A stretch of DNA of 64,000 nt from Bradyrhizobium sp. WSM1417 (GCF_000515415.1 NZ_KI911783.1:5939831-6003830); one strand, 5' to 3'. Shown: positions 48,871-62,332, counted from the first letter of the stretch. A program made the numbers and translations. The notes: generated by a model from the sequence alone, not told the origin.

Positions 48871-50070
48871 TCATGTTGTTTCCGCCATCATCCCCTGCAG
48901 CCGCACCAGCTCCGCCTCCAGATCCCGCTCCACGTCCGCGGCCCGCATCTCGATCACCCGATAGTCCCGCGCCTCCAGCCACGCCCGCCTCGCCGCACGA
49001 TCCGCGACGATCGCCTCGTTCTCACCCGCGTTCACCAGCTCGATCGCGATCCGGTGCGGGAACGAGACGAAGTCCGGGATGTGCCGCCCCACAGGGGTCT
49101 GGCGCTTGAACCCGCCTGCAAAACGGCGATCGCGGGTCAGGGCTTGCCAGAGCAGACGCTCGGCATCGGTCGGGTTGCGGCGGAGCAGGCGGGCGAGTCC
49201 GCGCACGGTGGAGCCGCTGTCGGGCACCCCGCCGCCCTGCCCGTGCTCGGCCAAAAGCGCGCGCAGCCGCGTGGCCTGCTCGCCGTCGAGCACGCCGCCC
49301 TTGGCGGGGCCCTTGCGCCCTTCTGCGATCGCCATCACCACCCCGTGCAGGGTGTGCATGTCCTGCTTGGTCGGCTCCATCCGGCTGAAGATGTTGCGCA
49401 GATTGACGAGCATGGTGTCGCGCTTCTCGGCCGGGCGCAGAAATTCCACCCGGTCGAGCTCGCGGATCAGATTGTCGAAGAAGGCCTGCATCTGGTGCTG
49501 CGAGGCACGCTCGGAGCGCTCCGGCATGGCGTGCGGCAGCTCACCGGAGGTTGCCCGCTTGAACCATTCGTAGCCGACCAGCAGCACGGCCTGGGCGAGG
49601 TTGAGCGAGGCAAAGCCCGGATTGACCGGGAAGGTGATGATGCGGTTGGCGAGCCCGACCTCCTCGTTGGTGAGGCCCCAGCGCTCCCGGCCGAACAGGA
49701 TACCGGCCTTGCCGCCGGCCGCGACGTGCCCGGAAATCTCGCTAGCAGCGGCTTCCGGCCCCACCACCGGCTTGGCTTGGTCGTGGGGGCGCGCGGTGGT
49801 GGCGAACAGCAGGTCGAGGTCGGCGACCGCCTCACCGACCGTGTCGAACAATTCGACCTTATCCAGAATATGGTCGGCCCCGGCTGCGGCGCGCTGGGCA
49901 GCGATATTCGGCCAGCCGTCGCGCGGGTTGACGATGCGCAAGGCGCCAAGCGCGAAGTTGCCCATGGCGCGCGCGGCCATGCCGATGTTTTCGCCAAGCT
50001 GCGGCTCGACCAGGATCACGATGGGACCGTCGAGGGAAAGGCCCGCCTTGCTCTTGTCAGTCCCGGACAT
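48871..50070 (-). CDS. TrmJ-like tRNA 2'-O-methyltransferase fused to a DUF559 domain
   Basis: A 399-residue protein. Residues 15-260 form a SPOUT methyltransferase of the TrmJ type (ILVEPQLGENIGMAARAMGN, GRERWGLTNEEV, SLNLAQAVLLVGYEW), which modifies position 32 of tRNAs. Residues about 285-390 match DUF559, a PD-(D/E)xK-like nuclease domain related to Vsr (RRNPTDAERLLWQAL, HIPDFVSF, RIAIELVNAGEN). The usual ELDGxxH motif of DUF559 is altered to ELVNAGEN, so cleavage activity is doubtful. The fusion is one uninterrupted frame. Confidence 0.88.
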   Translation of the reverse strand: MSGTDKSKAGLSLDGPIVILVEPQLGENIGMAARAMGNFALGALRIVNPRDGWPNIAAQRAAAGADHILDKVELFDTVGEAVADLDLLFATTARPHDQAKPVVGPEAAASEISGHVAAGGKAGILFGRERWGLTNEEVGLANRIITFPVNPGFASLNLAQAVLLVGYEWFKRATSGELPHAMPERSERASQHQMQAFFDNLIRELDRVEFLRPAEKRDTMLVNLRNIFSRMEPTKQDMHTLHGVVMAIAEGRKGPAKGGVLDGEQATRLRALLAEHGQGGGVPDSGSTVRGLARLLRRNPTDAERLLWQALTRDRRFAGGFKRQTPVGRHIPDFVSFPHRIAIELVNAGENEAIVADRAARRAWLEARDYRVIEMRAADVERDLEAELVRLQGMMAETT

Positions 50071-50427
50071 CTCGCTTCGCTTTCACACTGGTTCTCAAGG
50101 TCTTGGACAGGCGCTCTTGATGCATTGATTCAAGGCCGGTCTTGACCCGGTCCTGACCTAGTCTCGACCCGGCTGCCCGTTCGCCTGTCGTTTGCCTGTC
50201 CTGACGAAATTCTCAAGGGAAATAACGGGTTGGATTCGACTTTTGAATCTCGCCGGAAACCTCAGCCCGGTCCCCGCGGCAGGGCTGCTCCCGCCCCCCA
50301 TCTAGGGAGGCTGGATGAGCTAAAAGTGCATAATCCCTTGGCTTTCGCCGGGCGCGTCCCGGTGCTAAGAGGCGGCGGATATTCCCGTGGCGCGCCAAAG
50401 CGCCGTTCCCAAGAGGCTTCCCCGATC
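50071..50427. other. Divergent intergenic region between trmJ-like and icd genes
   Basis: This 357-base gap has no convincing gene. It holds several loose repeats of a CTTGACCCGGTC-like unit near 50142-50172 and a CCCCATCTAGG element (50296-50306) similar to the one before egtB, which may be part of the icd promoter. No riboswitch or attachment site was recognised. Confidence 0.4.
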
Positions 50428-51642
50428 ATGGCAAAAATCAAGGTGTCCAACCCCGTCGTCGAACTCGATGGCGACGAGATGACCCGGATCATCTGGCAGT
50501 ACATCAAGGACAAGCTGATCAACCCGTTCCTGGATGTCGAGCTGCTCTATTTCGACCTGGGCATGGAGTACCGTGACGAGACCAACGATCAGGTGACGAT
50601 CGACGCTGCCGAGGCCATCAAGAAGGTCGGCGTCGGCGTCAAGTGCGCCACCATCACTCCGGACGAGGCCCGGGTGAAGGAGTTCAACCTCAAGCAGATG
50701 TGGAAGTCGCCGAACGGCACCATCCGCAACATCCTCGGCGGCGTGATCTTCCGCGAGCCGATCATCTGCAAGAACGTGCCGCGCCTGGTTCCCGGCTGGA
50801 CCAAGCCGATCATCATCGGCCGCCACGCCTATGGCGACCAGTATCGCGCCACCGACATCAAGTTCCCGGGCAAGGGCACGCTGACGATGAAGTTCGTCGG
50901 CGAGGACGGCACCGTCATCGAGAAGGAAGTGTTCAAGACCCCGGGCGCCGGCGTCGCGATGCAGATGTACAATCTCGACGATTCCATCATCGACTTCGCC
51001 CGCGCGTCGTTGAACTACGGCCTGTTGCGCAACTACCCGGTCTATCTCTCGACCAAGAACACGATCATGAAGATCTATGATGGTCGGTTCAAGGACATCT
51101 TCCAGGACATCTACGAGCGCGAGTTCAAGAAGGAATTCGACGCCAAGGGCCTGACCTACGAGCACCGCCTGATCGACGACATGGTCGCTTCGGCGCTGAA
51201 ATGGTCCGGCGGCTATGTCTGGGCCTGCAAGAACTACGACGGCGACGTGCAGTCCGACACGGTCGCACAGGGTTACGGCTCGCTCGGCCTGATGACCTCG
51301 GTCCTCCTCACTCCCGACGGCAAGACGGTGGAAGCCGAAGCCGCCCACGGCACGGTGACCCGCCACTACCGCGAGCACCAGAAGGGCAAGGAGACCTCGA
51401 CCAACTCGATCGCGTCGATCTTCGCCTGGACCCGCGGCCTGTCGCACCGCGCCAAGCTCGACAACAATGCCGAGCTCGCCAAGTTCGCGAACACCCTGGA
51501 GAAGGTCTGCGTCGACACCGTCGAGGAAGGCTACATGACCAAGGACCTCGCGCTCCTGGTCGGCGCCGACCAGCGCTGGCTCTCGACCACCGGCTTCCTC
51601 GACAAGGTCGCCGAGAACCTGGGGAAGGCGCTGGCGGCGTAA
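50428..51642 (+). CDS. icd: NADP-dependent isocitrate dehydrogenase
   Basis: A 404-residue TCA-cycle enzyme that oxidises isocitrate to 2-oxoglutarate. It is of the eukaryotic-like subfamily: [20 protein letters not shown] at the start, then [20 protein letters not shown] and [18 protein letters not shown]. The ATG at 50428 begins the family sequence and has AGAGG upstream; the longer frame start at 50230 is not supported. It is monocistronic, with a terminator after it. Confidence 0.97.
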   Translation: MAKIKVSNPVVELDGDEMTRIIWQYIKDKLINPFLDVELLYFDLGMEYRDETNDQVTIDAAEAIKKVGVGVKCATITPDEARVKEFNLKQMWKSPNGTIRNILGGVIFREPIICKNVPRLVPGWTKPIIIGRHAYGDQYRATDIKFPGKGTLTMKFVGEDGTVIEKEVFKTPGAGVAMQMYNLDDSIIDFARASLNYGLLRNYPVYLSTKNTIMKIYDGRFKDIFQDIYEREFKKEFDAKGLTYEHRLIDDMVASALKWSGGYVWACKNYDGDVQSDTVAQGYGSLGLMTSVLLTPDGKTVEAEAAHGTVTRHYREHQKGKETSTNSIASIFAWTRGLSHRAKLDNNAELAKFANTLEKVCVDTVEEGYMTKDLALLVGADQRWLSTTGFLDKVAENLGKALAA

Positions 51643-51680
51643 GCCGTCCGCAATTTCGCCCGACTGGGCCGGACATCATC

Positions 51681-51717
51681 ACGGGCCGCGTCGCAAGCGC
51701 GGCCCGTTCGCTTATTT
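51681..51717 (+). terminator. Terminator of icd
   Basis: ACGGGCCGCG pairs with CGCGGCCCGT across a seven-base loop and is followed by a T-rich run (TCGCTTATTT), 38 bases after the icd stop codon. Confidence 0.75.
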
Positions 51718-51741
51718 GGACCTTTGCGCGGAGATGCGACC

Positions 51742-52236
51742 ATGTCGATCAAGCTTGCCGTCCCCTGCCTGTTGCTGCTCGCTGGACCGGCGCTGGCCGC
51801 CGACCCGCTCCCCGACGCCATCGCCGCGCCCGGCGAGACTGTCGTGCTCAGTGTCCACGCCGAGGGCGCGCAGGTCTATGAGTGCAAGGCCGGCGCCGAC
51901 GGCAAGCTCGCCTGGGCCTTCCGCGAGCCGATCGCGACGCTGCTGTCCGAGGGCAAGACGGTCGGGCGGCACTATGCCGGACCTAATTGGGAGCATGCCG
52001 ACGGCAGCGCCGTGGCAGCGAAGGCGGCCGGCAATGCGCCTGGCGCGACCGCAGCCGACATTCCCTGGCTGAAACTGGAAGTGACGACCCACCGCGGCAG
52101 CGGCGTCCTCACGCCGGTTACGACGGTTCAGCGCATCAACACCCATGGCGGCAAGCTCGAGGGTTCTTGCGACAAGGCCGGCGATTTCAAGAGCGCGCCC
52201 TATTCGGCCGAGTACGTCTTCCTGAAGAAAGGCTGA
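51742..52236 (+). CDS. Exported DUF3455 protein
   Basis: A 164-residue protein with a signal peptide (ending ALA then ADPLPDAIAAPG). The DUF3455 family sequence follows: VLSVHAEGAQVYECKAG, LAWAFREPIATL and VGRHYAGPNWEHADGS. The function of the family is unknown. The ATG at 51742 has GGAG upstream. It converges on the potassium channel gene with four bases between. Confidence 0.85.
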   Translation: MSIKLAVPCLLLLAGPALAADPLPDAIAAPGETVVLSVHAEGAQVYECKAGADGKLAWAFREPIATLLSEGKTVGRHYAGPNWEHADGSAVAAKAAGNAPGATAADIPWLKLEVTTHRGSGVLTPVTTVQRINTHGGKLEGSCDKAGDFKSAPYSAEYVFLKKG

Positions 52237-52240
52237 GCCC

Positions 52241-53467
52241 TCAGCGGTCGTTGGCCTCCTTCTCCGCCTGCGCCAGCTCCGCCACCGCAAGGTCGCCGCT
52301 GCCCTCCAACCGCGCCTTTGCCGTCCTGTGGACGTGCGCGGCGAGCGTCGGCATGCGTTCGATCAGGGCGTGAAAATCCTGGGCATCGAGCACCAGCAGG
52401 CGGGTCTTGCGCGTCGCCGTCACCGTGCCGCTGCGTTTTGTCTTATGCAGCAGCGCGATCTCGCCGAAGAAGGTGCCGTCCGCGAGCCGCACCTGCTGGT
52501 TCGGCAGCGCGATCTCGACCTCGCCGGCGGTGATGAAATACATCGACGAAGCCGCATCGCCCCGCCGCACCAGGATCTCGCCCTGCTCGATCGTGCGCGC
52601 CCGCAGCAGCCGCATGATGTCAGCGATCTCGGATGCGCTGAGATGCGAGAACAGCGGCACCCGCGCCAGCATGCCCCAGGTGACCACGAAGTCGCGCCGC
52701 TTCACCTCTTCCGCAAAGGCCGTCGAGATGATCGCGACCGGCAGCGCGATCATGGCAAAGCCGCTGATGATGGTGAAGACGGAGATGAACTTTCCGAGCG
52801 CCGTCACCGGCACGACGTCGCCATAGCCGACGGTGCCGAGCGTCACGATCGCCCACCACATCGCCTGCGGAATGGTGCCGAGCTTGTCCGGCTGCACGTC
52901 GCGCTCGATGGCGTAGAGTAGCGAGGCAAACGTCAGCACCGCGCCGATCAGGATGACGATGCAGCCGATCAGCGCCCGCCGCTCCGCATGCACGGCCGCG
53001 AGCAGCGAACGCATCGCTGGCGAATAGCGCACCAGCTTGAAGAACGGCAGCACGCCGAGGGCAGCCAGCGTCGCGTGCCGGCCCGTCGCCAGCACGATCG
53101 CGGCCGGCACGAACGCGAGCAGATCGATGATGCCGAGTGCGGAGAAGACATAGCCGATCCGGTCCGACAGCGCGGACGCCGGGCGCTGGGTATGGCCCGC
53201 CACGGTCCACAGCCGCGCCGCATATTCCAGCGCGAACACGATCACGGACAGGATGGTGATCGCCGAAAACAGCGCGCCGAATTGCGCGTCCAGCTCCGGC
53301 ACCGAGGCAAGGATCATGGCGGCGACGTCGAGCACGATGACGCCAATGATCAGCTGGATGAAGCGCGACCCGACCGAGTAGGCCAGCGGATCGTGCTCCA
53401 GCAATTCGTAGAGGCGATCCCTCAGATTGGGATCGGTTGAGCCACGTCCTCGCGGAACGGGGCGCAC
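52241..53467 (-). CDS. Cyclic-nucleotide-gated potassium channel (MloK1-like)
   Basis: A 408-residue channel with six predicted helices. S1-S4 span about 35-160, with few positive residues in S4, and the pore carries the K+ selectivity motif TVGYGD (212-217). A C-linker leads into a cyclic-nucleotide-binding domain (about 270-390) whose cassette FGEIALLHKTKRSGTV keeps E336 and R345. It resembles the Mesorhizobium channel MloK1. The start is GTG at 53467, directly after the alaS stop, so it may be expressed from alaS read-through. Confidence 0.92.
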   Translation of the reverse strand: MRPVPRGRGSTDPNLRDRLYELLEHDPLAYSVGSRFIQLIIGVIVLDVAAMILASVPELDAQFGALFSAITILSVIVFALEYAARLWTVAGHTQRPASALSDRIGYVFSALGIIDLLAFVPAAIVLATGRHATLAALGVLPFFKLVRYSPAMRSLLAAVHAERRALIGCIVILIGAVLTFASLLYAIERDVQPDKLGTIPQAMWWAIVTLGTVGYGDVVPVTALGKFISVFTIISGFAMIALPVAIISTAFAEEVKRRDFVVTWGMLARVPLFSHLSASEIADIMRLLRARTIEQGEILVRRGDAASSMYFITAGEVEIALPNQQVRLADGTFFGEIALLHKTKRSGTVTATRKTRLLVLDAQDFHALIERMPTLAAHVHRTAKARLEGSGDLAVAELAQAEKEANDR

Positions 53468-53471
53468 CTGC

Positions 53472-56165
<2,694 letters not shown>

Positions 56166-56389
56166 GTTCATCCAATCGGGTGTGCTTGGACCCGCTGACT
56201 TGCCATCCAAACCGGTGATCTGGGCTGATATCTGCGGGTCAAAGCGCTTTTAGACAAGGCCAGCTTCGCTGTCCAGAAACTGTGCAGCCAGATCAAGGCG
56301 TTGCCGCAGTCGCGCAATCCCGTTGGAAAGCCGCCGATGCCGCGTTGACAGGCTTGGCCGGCCTGTGGTCTTTACCCATCTGTATCGTA

Positions 56390-56572
56390 CGGCCACGTCG
56401 GGAGAGACCGGCACTGGTAGCCGGCGCCGAAGGAGCAACCGCCCCGGAAACTCTCAGGCAAAAGGACCGCGTGGCTTTGACAGCATCTGGAAAGAGGCGC
56501 CGACGGGTTTAGGTCCGGACAGCGTCCGCCGACGGGATAATACTCTCAGGCACAGCGACAGATGGGGCTTCG
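56390..56572 (+). ncRNA. Tandem glycine riboswitch upstream of gcvT
   Basis: Two aptamers lie in a row. The first (about 56392-56470) has the conserved pattern CGGGAGAGACCGG, GCGCCGAAGGAGCAACC and AACTCTCAGGCAAAAGGACCG. The second (about 56484-56572) has GGAAAGAGGCGCCGACGGG and ATACTCTCAGGCACAGCGACAG. CTCTCAGGCA-type cores occur in both. Such tandem RNAs bind glycine and usually turn on glycine cleavage. The gcvT start is about 50 bases further on, so control may be by ribosome access rather than termination. Confidence 0.93.
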
Positions 56573-56621
56573 ACTGGTGTCCACGGGAAATCGTTCCCGG
56601 GGAACCGCCGAGGGCCCCCCG

Positions 56622-57770
56622 ATGCTTGCGCGTGACGACAAAGACTCCCTGAAACGTACCCCCCTTTACGATCTTCATGTTTCGCTCGGCGGCAAGATGG
56701 TGCCGTTCGCCGGCTATGACATGCCGGTGCAATATCCGGCCGGAGTCCTGAAGGAGCACCTTCATACCCGCAACGCAGCCGGCCTGTTCGACGTCTCCCA
56801 CATGGGCCAGATCGCGCTCAGGCCGAAATCGGGCAAGGTCGAGGACGCCGCCCGCGCGCTGGAACGGCTGGTGCCGCAGGATATGTTGGCGATCGCGCCG
56901 GGCCGGCAGCGCTACGCCCAGTTCACCAATGCCGAGGGCGGGATTCTGGACGATCTGATGGTCGCCAATTTCGGCGATCACCTCTTCCTGGTCGTCAACG
57001 CCGCCTGCAAGGCCGAGGACGAGGCGCATCTCCGCGCGAATCTCTCGGACGACTGCGTCATCGAGCAGCTTGCCGACCGCGCGCTGATCGCGCTGCAGGG
57101 GCCGAAGGCGGAATCGGCGCTGACGAAATTATGTGCAGAAGCGCCCGCCATGAAATTCATGGATTCCGGCCCGCACAAGGTCGCCGGCCTCGACTGCTTC
57201 GTCTCGCGCTCCGGCTATACCGGCGAGGACGGCTTCGAGATTTCGGTTCCTGCCGGCGATGCCGAGCGCCTCGCCAAAACGCTGCTGGAAAACCCTGACG
57301 TGATGCCGATCGGCCTCGGCGCCCGCGACAGCCTGCGGCTGGAAGGCGGTCTCTGCCTCTATGGCCACGACATCGACACCGAAACCACGCCGGTCGAGGC
57401 CGCACTGGAATGGTCAGTGCAGAAGAGCCGCCGCACCGGCGGCGCGCGTGCCGGCGGCTTTCCCGGCGCGGCAAAGATTCTCGCCCATTTCGACCACGGC
57501 GCATCCCGCCGCCGCGTCGGCTTGCGCACCGAGGGCCGCGCGCCGGTGCGCGAGGGCGCGCTGCTGTTTGCGGATGCGACCTCCGCCGAGCCGATCGGAA
57601 AGGTCACCTCGGGCGGTTTCGGCCCGAGCCTGAATGTGCCCGTCGCGATGGGCTATGTGCCGACCGCCTCGAGCGCGATCGACACAAAACTCTTCGCCGA
57701 GGTGCGCGGCCAGCGCCTGCCGCTCACCGTCGCCGCCATGCCCTTCGTGAAAAACACCTACAAACGCTGA
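56622..57770 (+). CDS. gcvT: Glycine cleavage system T protein (aminomethyltransferase)
   Basis: A 382-residue folate enzyme that releases ammonia from the aminomethyl-lipoyl intermediate. Marks are [42 protein letters not shown] and [19 protein letters not shown]. The ATG at 56622 is used because the frame's earlier start at 56562 lies in the riboswitch. It is the first gene of the gcvT-gcvH-gcvP operon. Confidence 0.96.
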   Translation: MLARDDKDSLKRTPLYDLHVSLGGKMVPFAGYDMPVQYPAGVLKEHLHTRNAAGLFDVSHMGQIALRPKSGKVEDAARALERLVPQDMLAIAPGRQRYAQFTNAEGGILDDLMVANFGDHLFLVVNAACKAEDEAHLRANLSDDCVIEQLADRALIALQGPKAESALTKLCAEAPAMKFMDSGPHKVAGLDCFVSRSGYTGEDGFEISVPAGDAERLAKTLLENPDVMPIGLGARDSLRLEGGLCLYGHDIDTETTPVEAALEWSVQKSRRTGGARAGGFPGAAKILAHFDHGASRRRVGLRTEGRAPVREGALLFADATSAEPIGKVTSGGFGPSLNVPVAMGYVPTASSAIDTKLFAEVRGQRLPLTVAAMPFVKNTYKR

Positions 57771-57781
57771 GGACTGAGAAA

Positions 57782-58150
57782 ATGACCACGACGCTCTACA
57801 CCTCCGACCACGAATGGCTCGCGATCGACGGCGATGTCGCCACCGTCGGGATCACCGACTACGCGCAGTCGCAGCTCGGCGATGTCGTATTCGTCGAATT
57901 GCCCAAGCTCGGCCGCACGCTGAAGAAGGCCGAAGCCGCCGCCGTCGTGGAATCGGTCAAGGCCGCCTCGGACGTCTACGCGCCCGTGACGGGCGAGGTG
58001 CTCGAGACCAACGCCGCGCTCGCCGCCGAGCCCGCGCTGGTGAACTCGGATGCGCAAGGCGCGGCCTGGTTCTTCAAGATCAAGATGGCCGACAAGAGCG
58101 AGCTCGGCGGTCTGATGGACGAAGCGGCGTACAAGGCCCACACGGCGTGA
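57782..58150 (+). CDS. gcvH: Glycine cleavage system H protein
   Basis: A 122-residue lipoyl carrier that shuttles the aminomethyl group between the P, T and L proteins. The lipoylated lysine is in [15 protein letters not shown] (K60). It begins [18 protein letters not shown] at an ATG with GAGGA upstream, 11 bases after gcvT. Confidence 0.97.
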   Translation: MTTTLYTSDHEWLAIDGDVATVGITDYAQSQLGDVVFVELPKLGRTLKKAEAAAVVESVKAASDVYAPVTGEVLETNAALAAEPALVNSDAQGAAWFFKIKMADKSELGGLMDEAAYKAHTA

Positions 58151-58171
58151 GATGATGCAGACCCAACCGAT

Positions 58172-58273
58172 CGTCATGCCCCGCGAAGGCGGGGCATCCA
58201 GTAGCCACCGGCAGCACGGATTGAACCGAGAAGCCGCGGCGTACTGGATCGTCCGCCTTCGCGGACGATGACG
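58172..58273. repeat. Palindromic repeat inside the gcvH-gcvP gap
   Basis: CGTCATGCCCCGCGAAGGCGGGGC...ATCCAGTA is mirrored by TACTGGATCGTCCGCCTTCGCGGACGATGACG, in segments. The long palindrome fills most of the 153 bases between two co-directional genes of one pathway, where it might slow or process the transcript. Confidence 0.75.
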
Positions 58274-58303
58274 ACGACGACAGATGATCTAAAGCGAGGA
58301 CCC

Positions 58304-61171
58304 ATGATGACCGCGCACCGCAAATCCAACGGCGACACCACCGGCTTCGTTCGCCGCCACATCGGCCCCTCGGCGCGCGACGTCACCGCGATGCTCGAGG
58401 CCGTCGGCGCAAACAGCGTCGATGCGCTGATGGCGCAGACGCTGCCCGCTTCGATCCGGCAGACGACTCCACTCGATCTCGGCAGGCCGTTCAGCGAGAC
58501 CGAGGCCATCGCGCATATGGGCGAGCTTGCCGCCCAGAACCAGGTCTTCACCTCGCTGATCGGCCGAGGCTATTCCGGCACGATCTTGCCCGCGGTGATC
58601 CAGCGCAACATCTTGGAGAACCCGGCCTGGTACACGGCGTACACGCCCTACCAGCCCGAGATCAGCCAGGGCCGGCTCGAGGCGCTGCTCAACTTCCAGA
58701 CCATGATCTGCGACCTCACCGGGCTCGACGTCGCCAACGCCTCGCTGCTCGACGAGGCGACCGCGGCAGCCGAAGCGATGGCGCTCGCGGAGCGGCACTC
58801 ACGGGTCGAAGCAAAGGCCTTCTTCGTCGACAAGGACGTGCATCCGCAGACGCTCGCCGTGATGCGCACCCGCGCGGAGCCGTTGGGCTGGACCCTGGTC
58901 GTCGGCGATCCCCTCACCGATCTCGACAAGACCGACGTGCTCGGCGCGCTGCTGCAATATCCGGGCAGTTCAGGCGCCGTGCGCGACCTCAGGCCCGCGA
59001 TCGCCAGCCTCAAGGCCAGGGGCGCGCTCGCGATCATCGCCGCCGATCTGCTGGCCCTGACACTGCTCGCCTCGCCCGGCGAGCTCGGCGCGGACATCGC
59101 CATCGGCTCGGCGCAACGTTTTGGCGTGCCGATGGGTTATGGCGGGCCGCACGCGGCCTATATGGCGGTGCGCGATGCGCTCAAGCGTTCACTGCCCGGC
59201 CGCATTGTCGGCCTCTCCGTGGATTCGCGCGGGATGCCGGCCTACCGTCTCGCGCTGCAGACCCGCGAGCAGCATATCCGCCGCGAGAAGGCGACCTCCA
59301 ACATCTGCACCGCGCAGGTGCTGCTCGCCGTGATCGCCTCGATGTATGCGGTCTATCACGGCCCCGAAGGCCTTTCGCAGATCGCACGCAACGTGCATCG
59401 CCGCGCGGCCGTGCTCGCCGCGGGCCTGCGCAAGATCGGCTTTGCGCTGCAGTCCGACAGTTTCTTCGACACGCTCAGCGTGGATGCAGGTAGCAAACGC
59501 GCCGAAATCGTCGCGCGCGCCGCTGCCGAAAAGATCAACCTTGGCGTCGGCGAAACTGCATTGCGGATCGCGCTCGACGAGACCACCACGCCCGCGACGG
59601 TCGAAGCGGTCTGGCGCGCCTTCGGCGGCCAGCTTGCCTATGCCGAGATCGACGCGACCACGCGCGAGGCGCTGCCGGAGGCGCTGAAGCGCGCGACCGC
59701 CTTCCTCACCCACCCTGTCTTCCATGCGCATCGCTCGGAGACCGAGATGCTGCGCTACATGCGCAAGCTCAGCGACCGCGACCTCGCGCTCGACCGCGCG
59801 ATGATTCCGCTCGGCTCGTGCACCATGAAGCTGAACGCGACCACCGAGATGATGCCGCTGACCTGGCCCGAATTCGGCTCGCTGCATCCTTTCGCCCCGC
59901 GTGAGCAGGCCCGCGGCTATCACGCGCTGTTCGCGCGCCTGGAGACATGGCTGTGCGACATCACCGGCTATGACGCGATCTCGCTGCAGCCGAATTCGGG
60001 CGCGCAGGGCGAATATGCCGGGCTTCTGGCCATCCGCGGCTATCACGCGGCGCGTGGCGAGACGCATCGCAAGATCTGCCTGATCCCCTCCTCCGCCCAC
60101 GGCACCAACCCGGCCTCGGCCGCGATGGTCGGCATGGACGTGGTGGTGGTCGCCTGCGAGAAGAACGGCGACGTCGACGTCAGCGATCTCCGCGCCAAGG
60201 CCGAGAAGCACTCGAACGACCTCGCCGCTGTCATGATCACCTATCCCTCGACCCACGGCGTGTTCGAGGAGCATATCCGCGAGATCTGCGACGTCGTGCA
60301 TGGCCATGGCGGCCAGGTCTATCTCGACGGCGCCAACCTCAACGCGCAGGTCGGCCTTAGCAGGCCCGGCGATTACGGCGCCGACGTCAGCCATCTCAAT
60401 CTGCACAAGACCTTCTGCATCCCGCATGGCGGCGGTGGCCCGGGCATGGGTCCGATCGGCGTCAAGGCGCATCTCGCGCCGTTCCTGCCGGGTCATCCCG
60501 CGACAGATGGGAACGCGCCGGTCGGCCCGGTCTCGGCCGCGCCGTTCGGCTCAGCCTCGATCCTGACCATCTCCTACATCTACATCCTGATGATGGGCGG
60601 CGAAGGCCTCAAGCGCGCCACAGAGATCGCGATCCTCAACGCCAACTACGTCGCAGCAAGGCTCGATGCGCACTTCCCGGTTCTCTACAAGAACGAAAAG
60701 GGCCGCGTCGCGCATGAATGCATCGTCGACCCCCGCGCGCTGAAGACGACGTCCGGCGTCACCGTCGACGACATCGCAAAACGCCTGATCGACTACGGTT
60801 TCCATGCGCCGACCATGAGTTTTCCGGTGCCGGGCACGCTGATGATCGAGCCGACCGAATCGGAATCCAAGGCGGAGCTCGATCGTTTCTGCGATGCCAT
60901 GATCGCGATCCGCAAGGAAATCGCCGAGGTCGAGGCTGGCCGCTTCAAGATCGAGGCGTCGCCGCTCCGCCACGCCCCCCACACCGTGCACGACATCGCG
61001 GACGATGATTGGAAGCGTGCCTACACCCGCGCCGAAGGCTGCTTCCCCGCAGGCACCTCGCGCACCGACAAATACTGGAGCCCGGTCGGACGCGTCGACA
61101 ACGTCTATGGCGACCGTAATCTGGTGTGCTCCTGCCCGCCTGTGAGCGATTACGCGGAGGCGGCGGAGTAA
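58304..61171 (+). CDS. gcvP: Glycine dehydrogenase (decarboxylating), P protein
   Basis: A 955-residue PLP enzyme that decarboxylates glycine and passes the aminomethyl group to GcvH. It is the fused single-chain form, with the PLP lysine K702 in [20 protein letters not shown] and [15 protein letters not shown] near the N-terminus. Two adjacent ATGs at 58304 and 58307 are possible, with GAGGA six bases before the first. Confidence 0.96.
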   Translation: MMTAHRKSNGDTTGFVRRHIGPSARDVTAMLEAVGANSVDALMAQTLPASIRQTTPLDLGRPFSETEAIAHMGELAAQNQVFTSLIGRGYSGTILPAVIQRNILENPAWYTAYTPYQPEISQGRLEALLNFQTMICDLTGLDVANASLLDEATAAAEAMALAERHSRVEAKAFFVDKDVHPQTLAVMRTRAEPLGWTLVVGDPLTDLDKTDVLGALLQYPGSSGAVRDLRPAIASLKARGALAIIAADLLALTLLASPGELGADIAIGSAQRFGVPMGYGGPHAAYMAVRDALKRSLPGRIVGLSVDSRGMPAYRLALQTREQHIRREKATSNICTAQVLLAVIASMYAVYHGPEGLSQIARNVHRRAAVLAAGLRKIGFALQSDSFFDTLSVDAGSKRAEIVARAAAEKINLGVGETALRIALDETTTPATVEAVWRAFGGQLAYAEIDATTREALPEALKRATAFLTHPVFHAHRSETEMLRYMRKLSDRDLALDRAMIPLGSCTMKLNATTEMMPLTWPEFGSLHPFAPREQARGYHALFARLETWLCDITGYDAISLQPNSGAQGEYAGLLAIRGYHAARGETHRKICLIPSSAHGTNPASAAMVGMDVVVVACEKNGDVDVSDLRAKAEKHSNDLAAVMITYPSTHGVFEEHIREICDVVHGHGGQVYLDGANLNAQVGLSRPGDYGADVSHLNLHKTFCIPHGGGGPGMGPIGVKAHLAPFLPGHPATDGNAPVGPVSAAPFGSASILTISYIYILMMGGEGLKRATEIAILNANYVAARLDAHFPVLYKNEKGRVAHECIVDPRALKTTSGVTVDDIAKRLIDYGFHAPTMSFPVPGTLMIEPTESESKAELDRFCDAMIAIRKEIAEVEAGRFKIEASPLRHAPHTVHDIADDDWKRAYTRAEGCFPAGTSRTDKYWSPVGRVDNVYGDRNLVCSCPPVSDYAEAAE

Positions 61172-61179
61172 GATGCTGC

Positions 61180-61271
61180 GTAGGATGGGTAGAGCGTAGC
61201 GAAACCCATCTCTGCATTCCGTTCTAAGGATGGAAAGTGCGATGGGGTTCGCTTCGCTCTACCCATCCTAC
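61180..61271. repeat. Palindromic intergenic repeat (GTAGGATGGGTAGAGCG family)
   Basis: GTAGGATGGGTAGAGCGTAG, then CGAAACCCATC, is mirrored by GATGGGGTTCGCTTCGC, then TCTACCCATCCTAC. It lies between gcvP and the convergent DUF1835-like gene and could act as a terminator for both. Confidence 0.8.
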
Positions 61272-61296
61272 AGCCTACGGCACACGATTTATTTAT

Positions 61297-62271
61297 CTAA
61301 GGCGCAACCAGCAATCGGCTTTCGCGATCCCATCGCCAAAGCCGTTCGTTGGTCAGTTCCGTGCCACCCCACCAGCGATAGATCCGGTTGTGGCGCCACA
61401 TGTCGTCTTCGCGGGCAAAAAGTGAACGCCCGAGTTCAGTCAGCGTGACCTTCCACTCGCTCTTGCCGAAGTAGCGGGCCTCATTGTCGAACGCCGGATC
61501 GCCCAAGAGGACCGCCGGCGTCGAATGTGCCCCCAATTCGAGCAAAGCATCGCGCGCGTCGTTTTCGTCGAACACATCGCGCATCCACCACGCTTCGGTG
61601 ACACGCCTCGGGTCCGTGTGCCCGTCGTTCACAAAGTCCAGAATATCCATTTCGCTGGCACCTAGGCCCGTCACGCTGTCCGGAAGCTCTTCGAGCAACG
61701 CAATGAGCGCCGGTCGAAGTCTCGGCAGCATCGTCAGATCCGTCATCAGAAGATCGAAACAGGGCTTTGGCGTTTCAGCCCGATAGGCCTGCCAGGCGCG
61801 GCTGGCCGTCACCAAATGGTTGTCGGTCACCTTGAAGCCCGGCAGCTTCCATTTTGCGACAGACTCTGCAGCATAGCTCGCGGCATGATCGTCTGTATGC
61901 ACCAGGCTCAGCTTCGTTGTGATCTCCTTGTAGGGGCGAAGTAGGTCCAGCAGCCAGACCAGCACGAGCTGATCGTTTGGTCGAGGATCAACCCACAATT
62001 CGATCGAGTCAAACTTCGTGCAGAGTTCGAAGAAACCGATATCGCGCGTGCCGAAACCTTCCAGCCAGTCTCGACAAACGTCGTCGAGCCAATGATCGCC
62101 TGGATTGCAGTGCTTTGCCGACCGCCGCTCCAGCCCCATCAAAAGCTGCTCTGCGGAAGGCAATTTCCTCCAGACGAAGCGCGTGCAGAAGCCGAGCGCG
62201 ATATTCGCCAGTTTGGACTGGCGCAGCGTGTCTGCCGCAAGATGGTTCGTGGTCAAAATCAAATGTGACAA
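61297..62271 (-). CDS. DUF1835-like protein, tandem copy 1
   Basis: A 324-residue protein of the DUF1835/DUF3658-like family. The N-terminal part begins SHLILTTNHLAADTLRQ and has SIELWVDPRPNDQLVLVWLLD, and a middle region has RAWQAYRAETPKPCFDLL, with GLGASEMDILDFVNDG after it. The tail has LTELGRSLFAREDD and YRWWGGTELTNERLWRWD. The start is a TTG at 62271, which aligns with the ATG of copy 2. The function of the family is unknown. It lies 61 bases after copy 2 on the same strand. Confidence 0.75.
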   Translation of the reverse strand: MSHLILTTNHLAADTLRQSKLANIALGFCTRFVWRKLPSAEQLLMGLERRSAKHCNPGDHWLDDVCRDWLEGFGTRDIGFFELCTKFDSIELWVDPRPNDQLVLVWLLDLLRPYKEITTKLSLVHTDDHAASYAAESVAKWKLPGFKVTDNHLVTASRAWQAYRAETPKPCFDLLMTDLTMLPRLRPALIALLEELPDSVTGLGASEMDILDFVNDGHTDPRRVTEAWWMRDVFDENDARDALLELGAHSTPAVLLGDPAFDNEARYFGKSEWKVTLTELGRSLFAREDDMWRHNRIYRWWGGTELTNERLWRWDRESRLLVAP

Positions 62272-62332
62272 GGTGATTTCTCAATCAAAAGACAACATGA
62301 CAATCAGGGATGCCATCAGCAGCGCCCTCACA

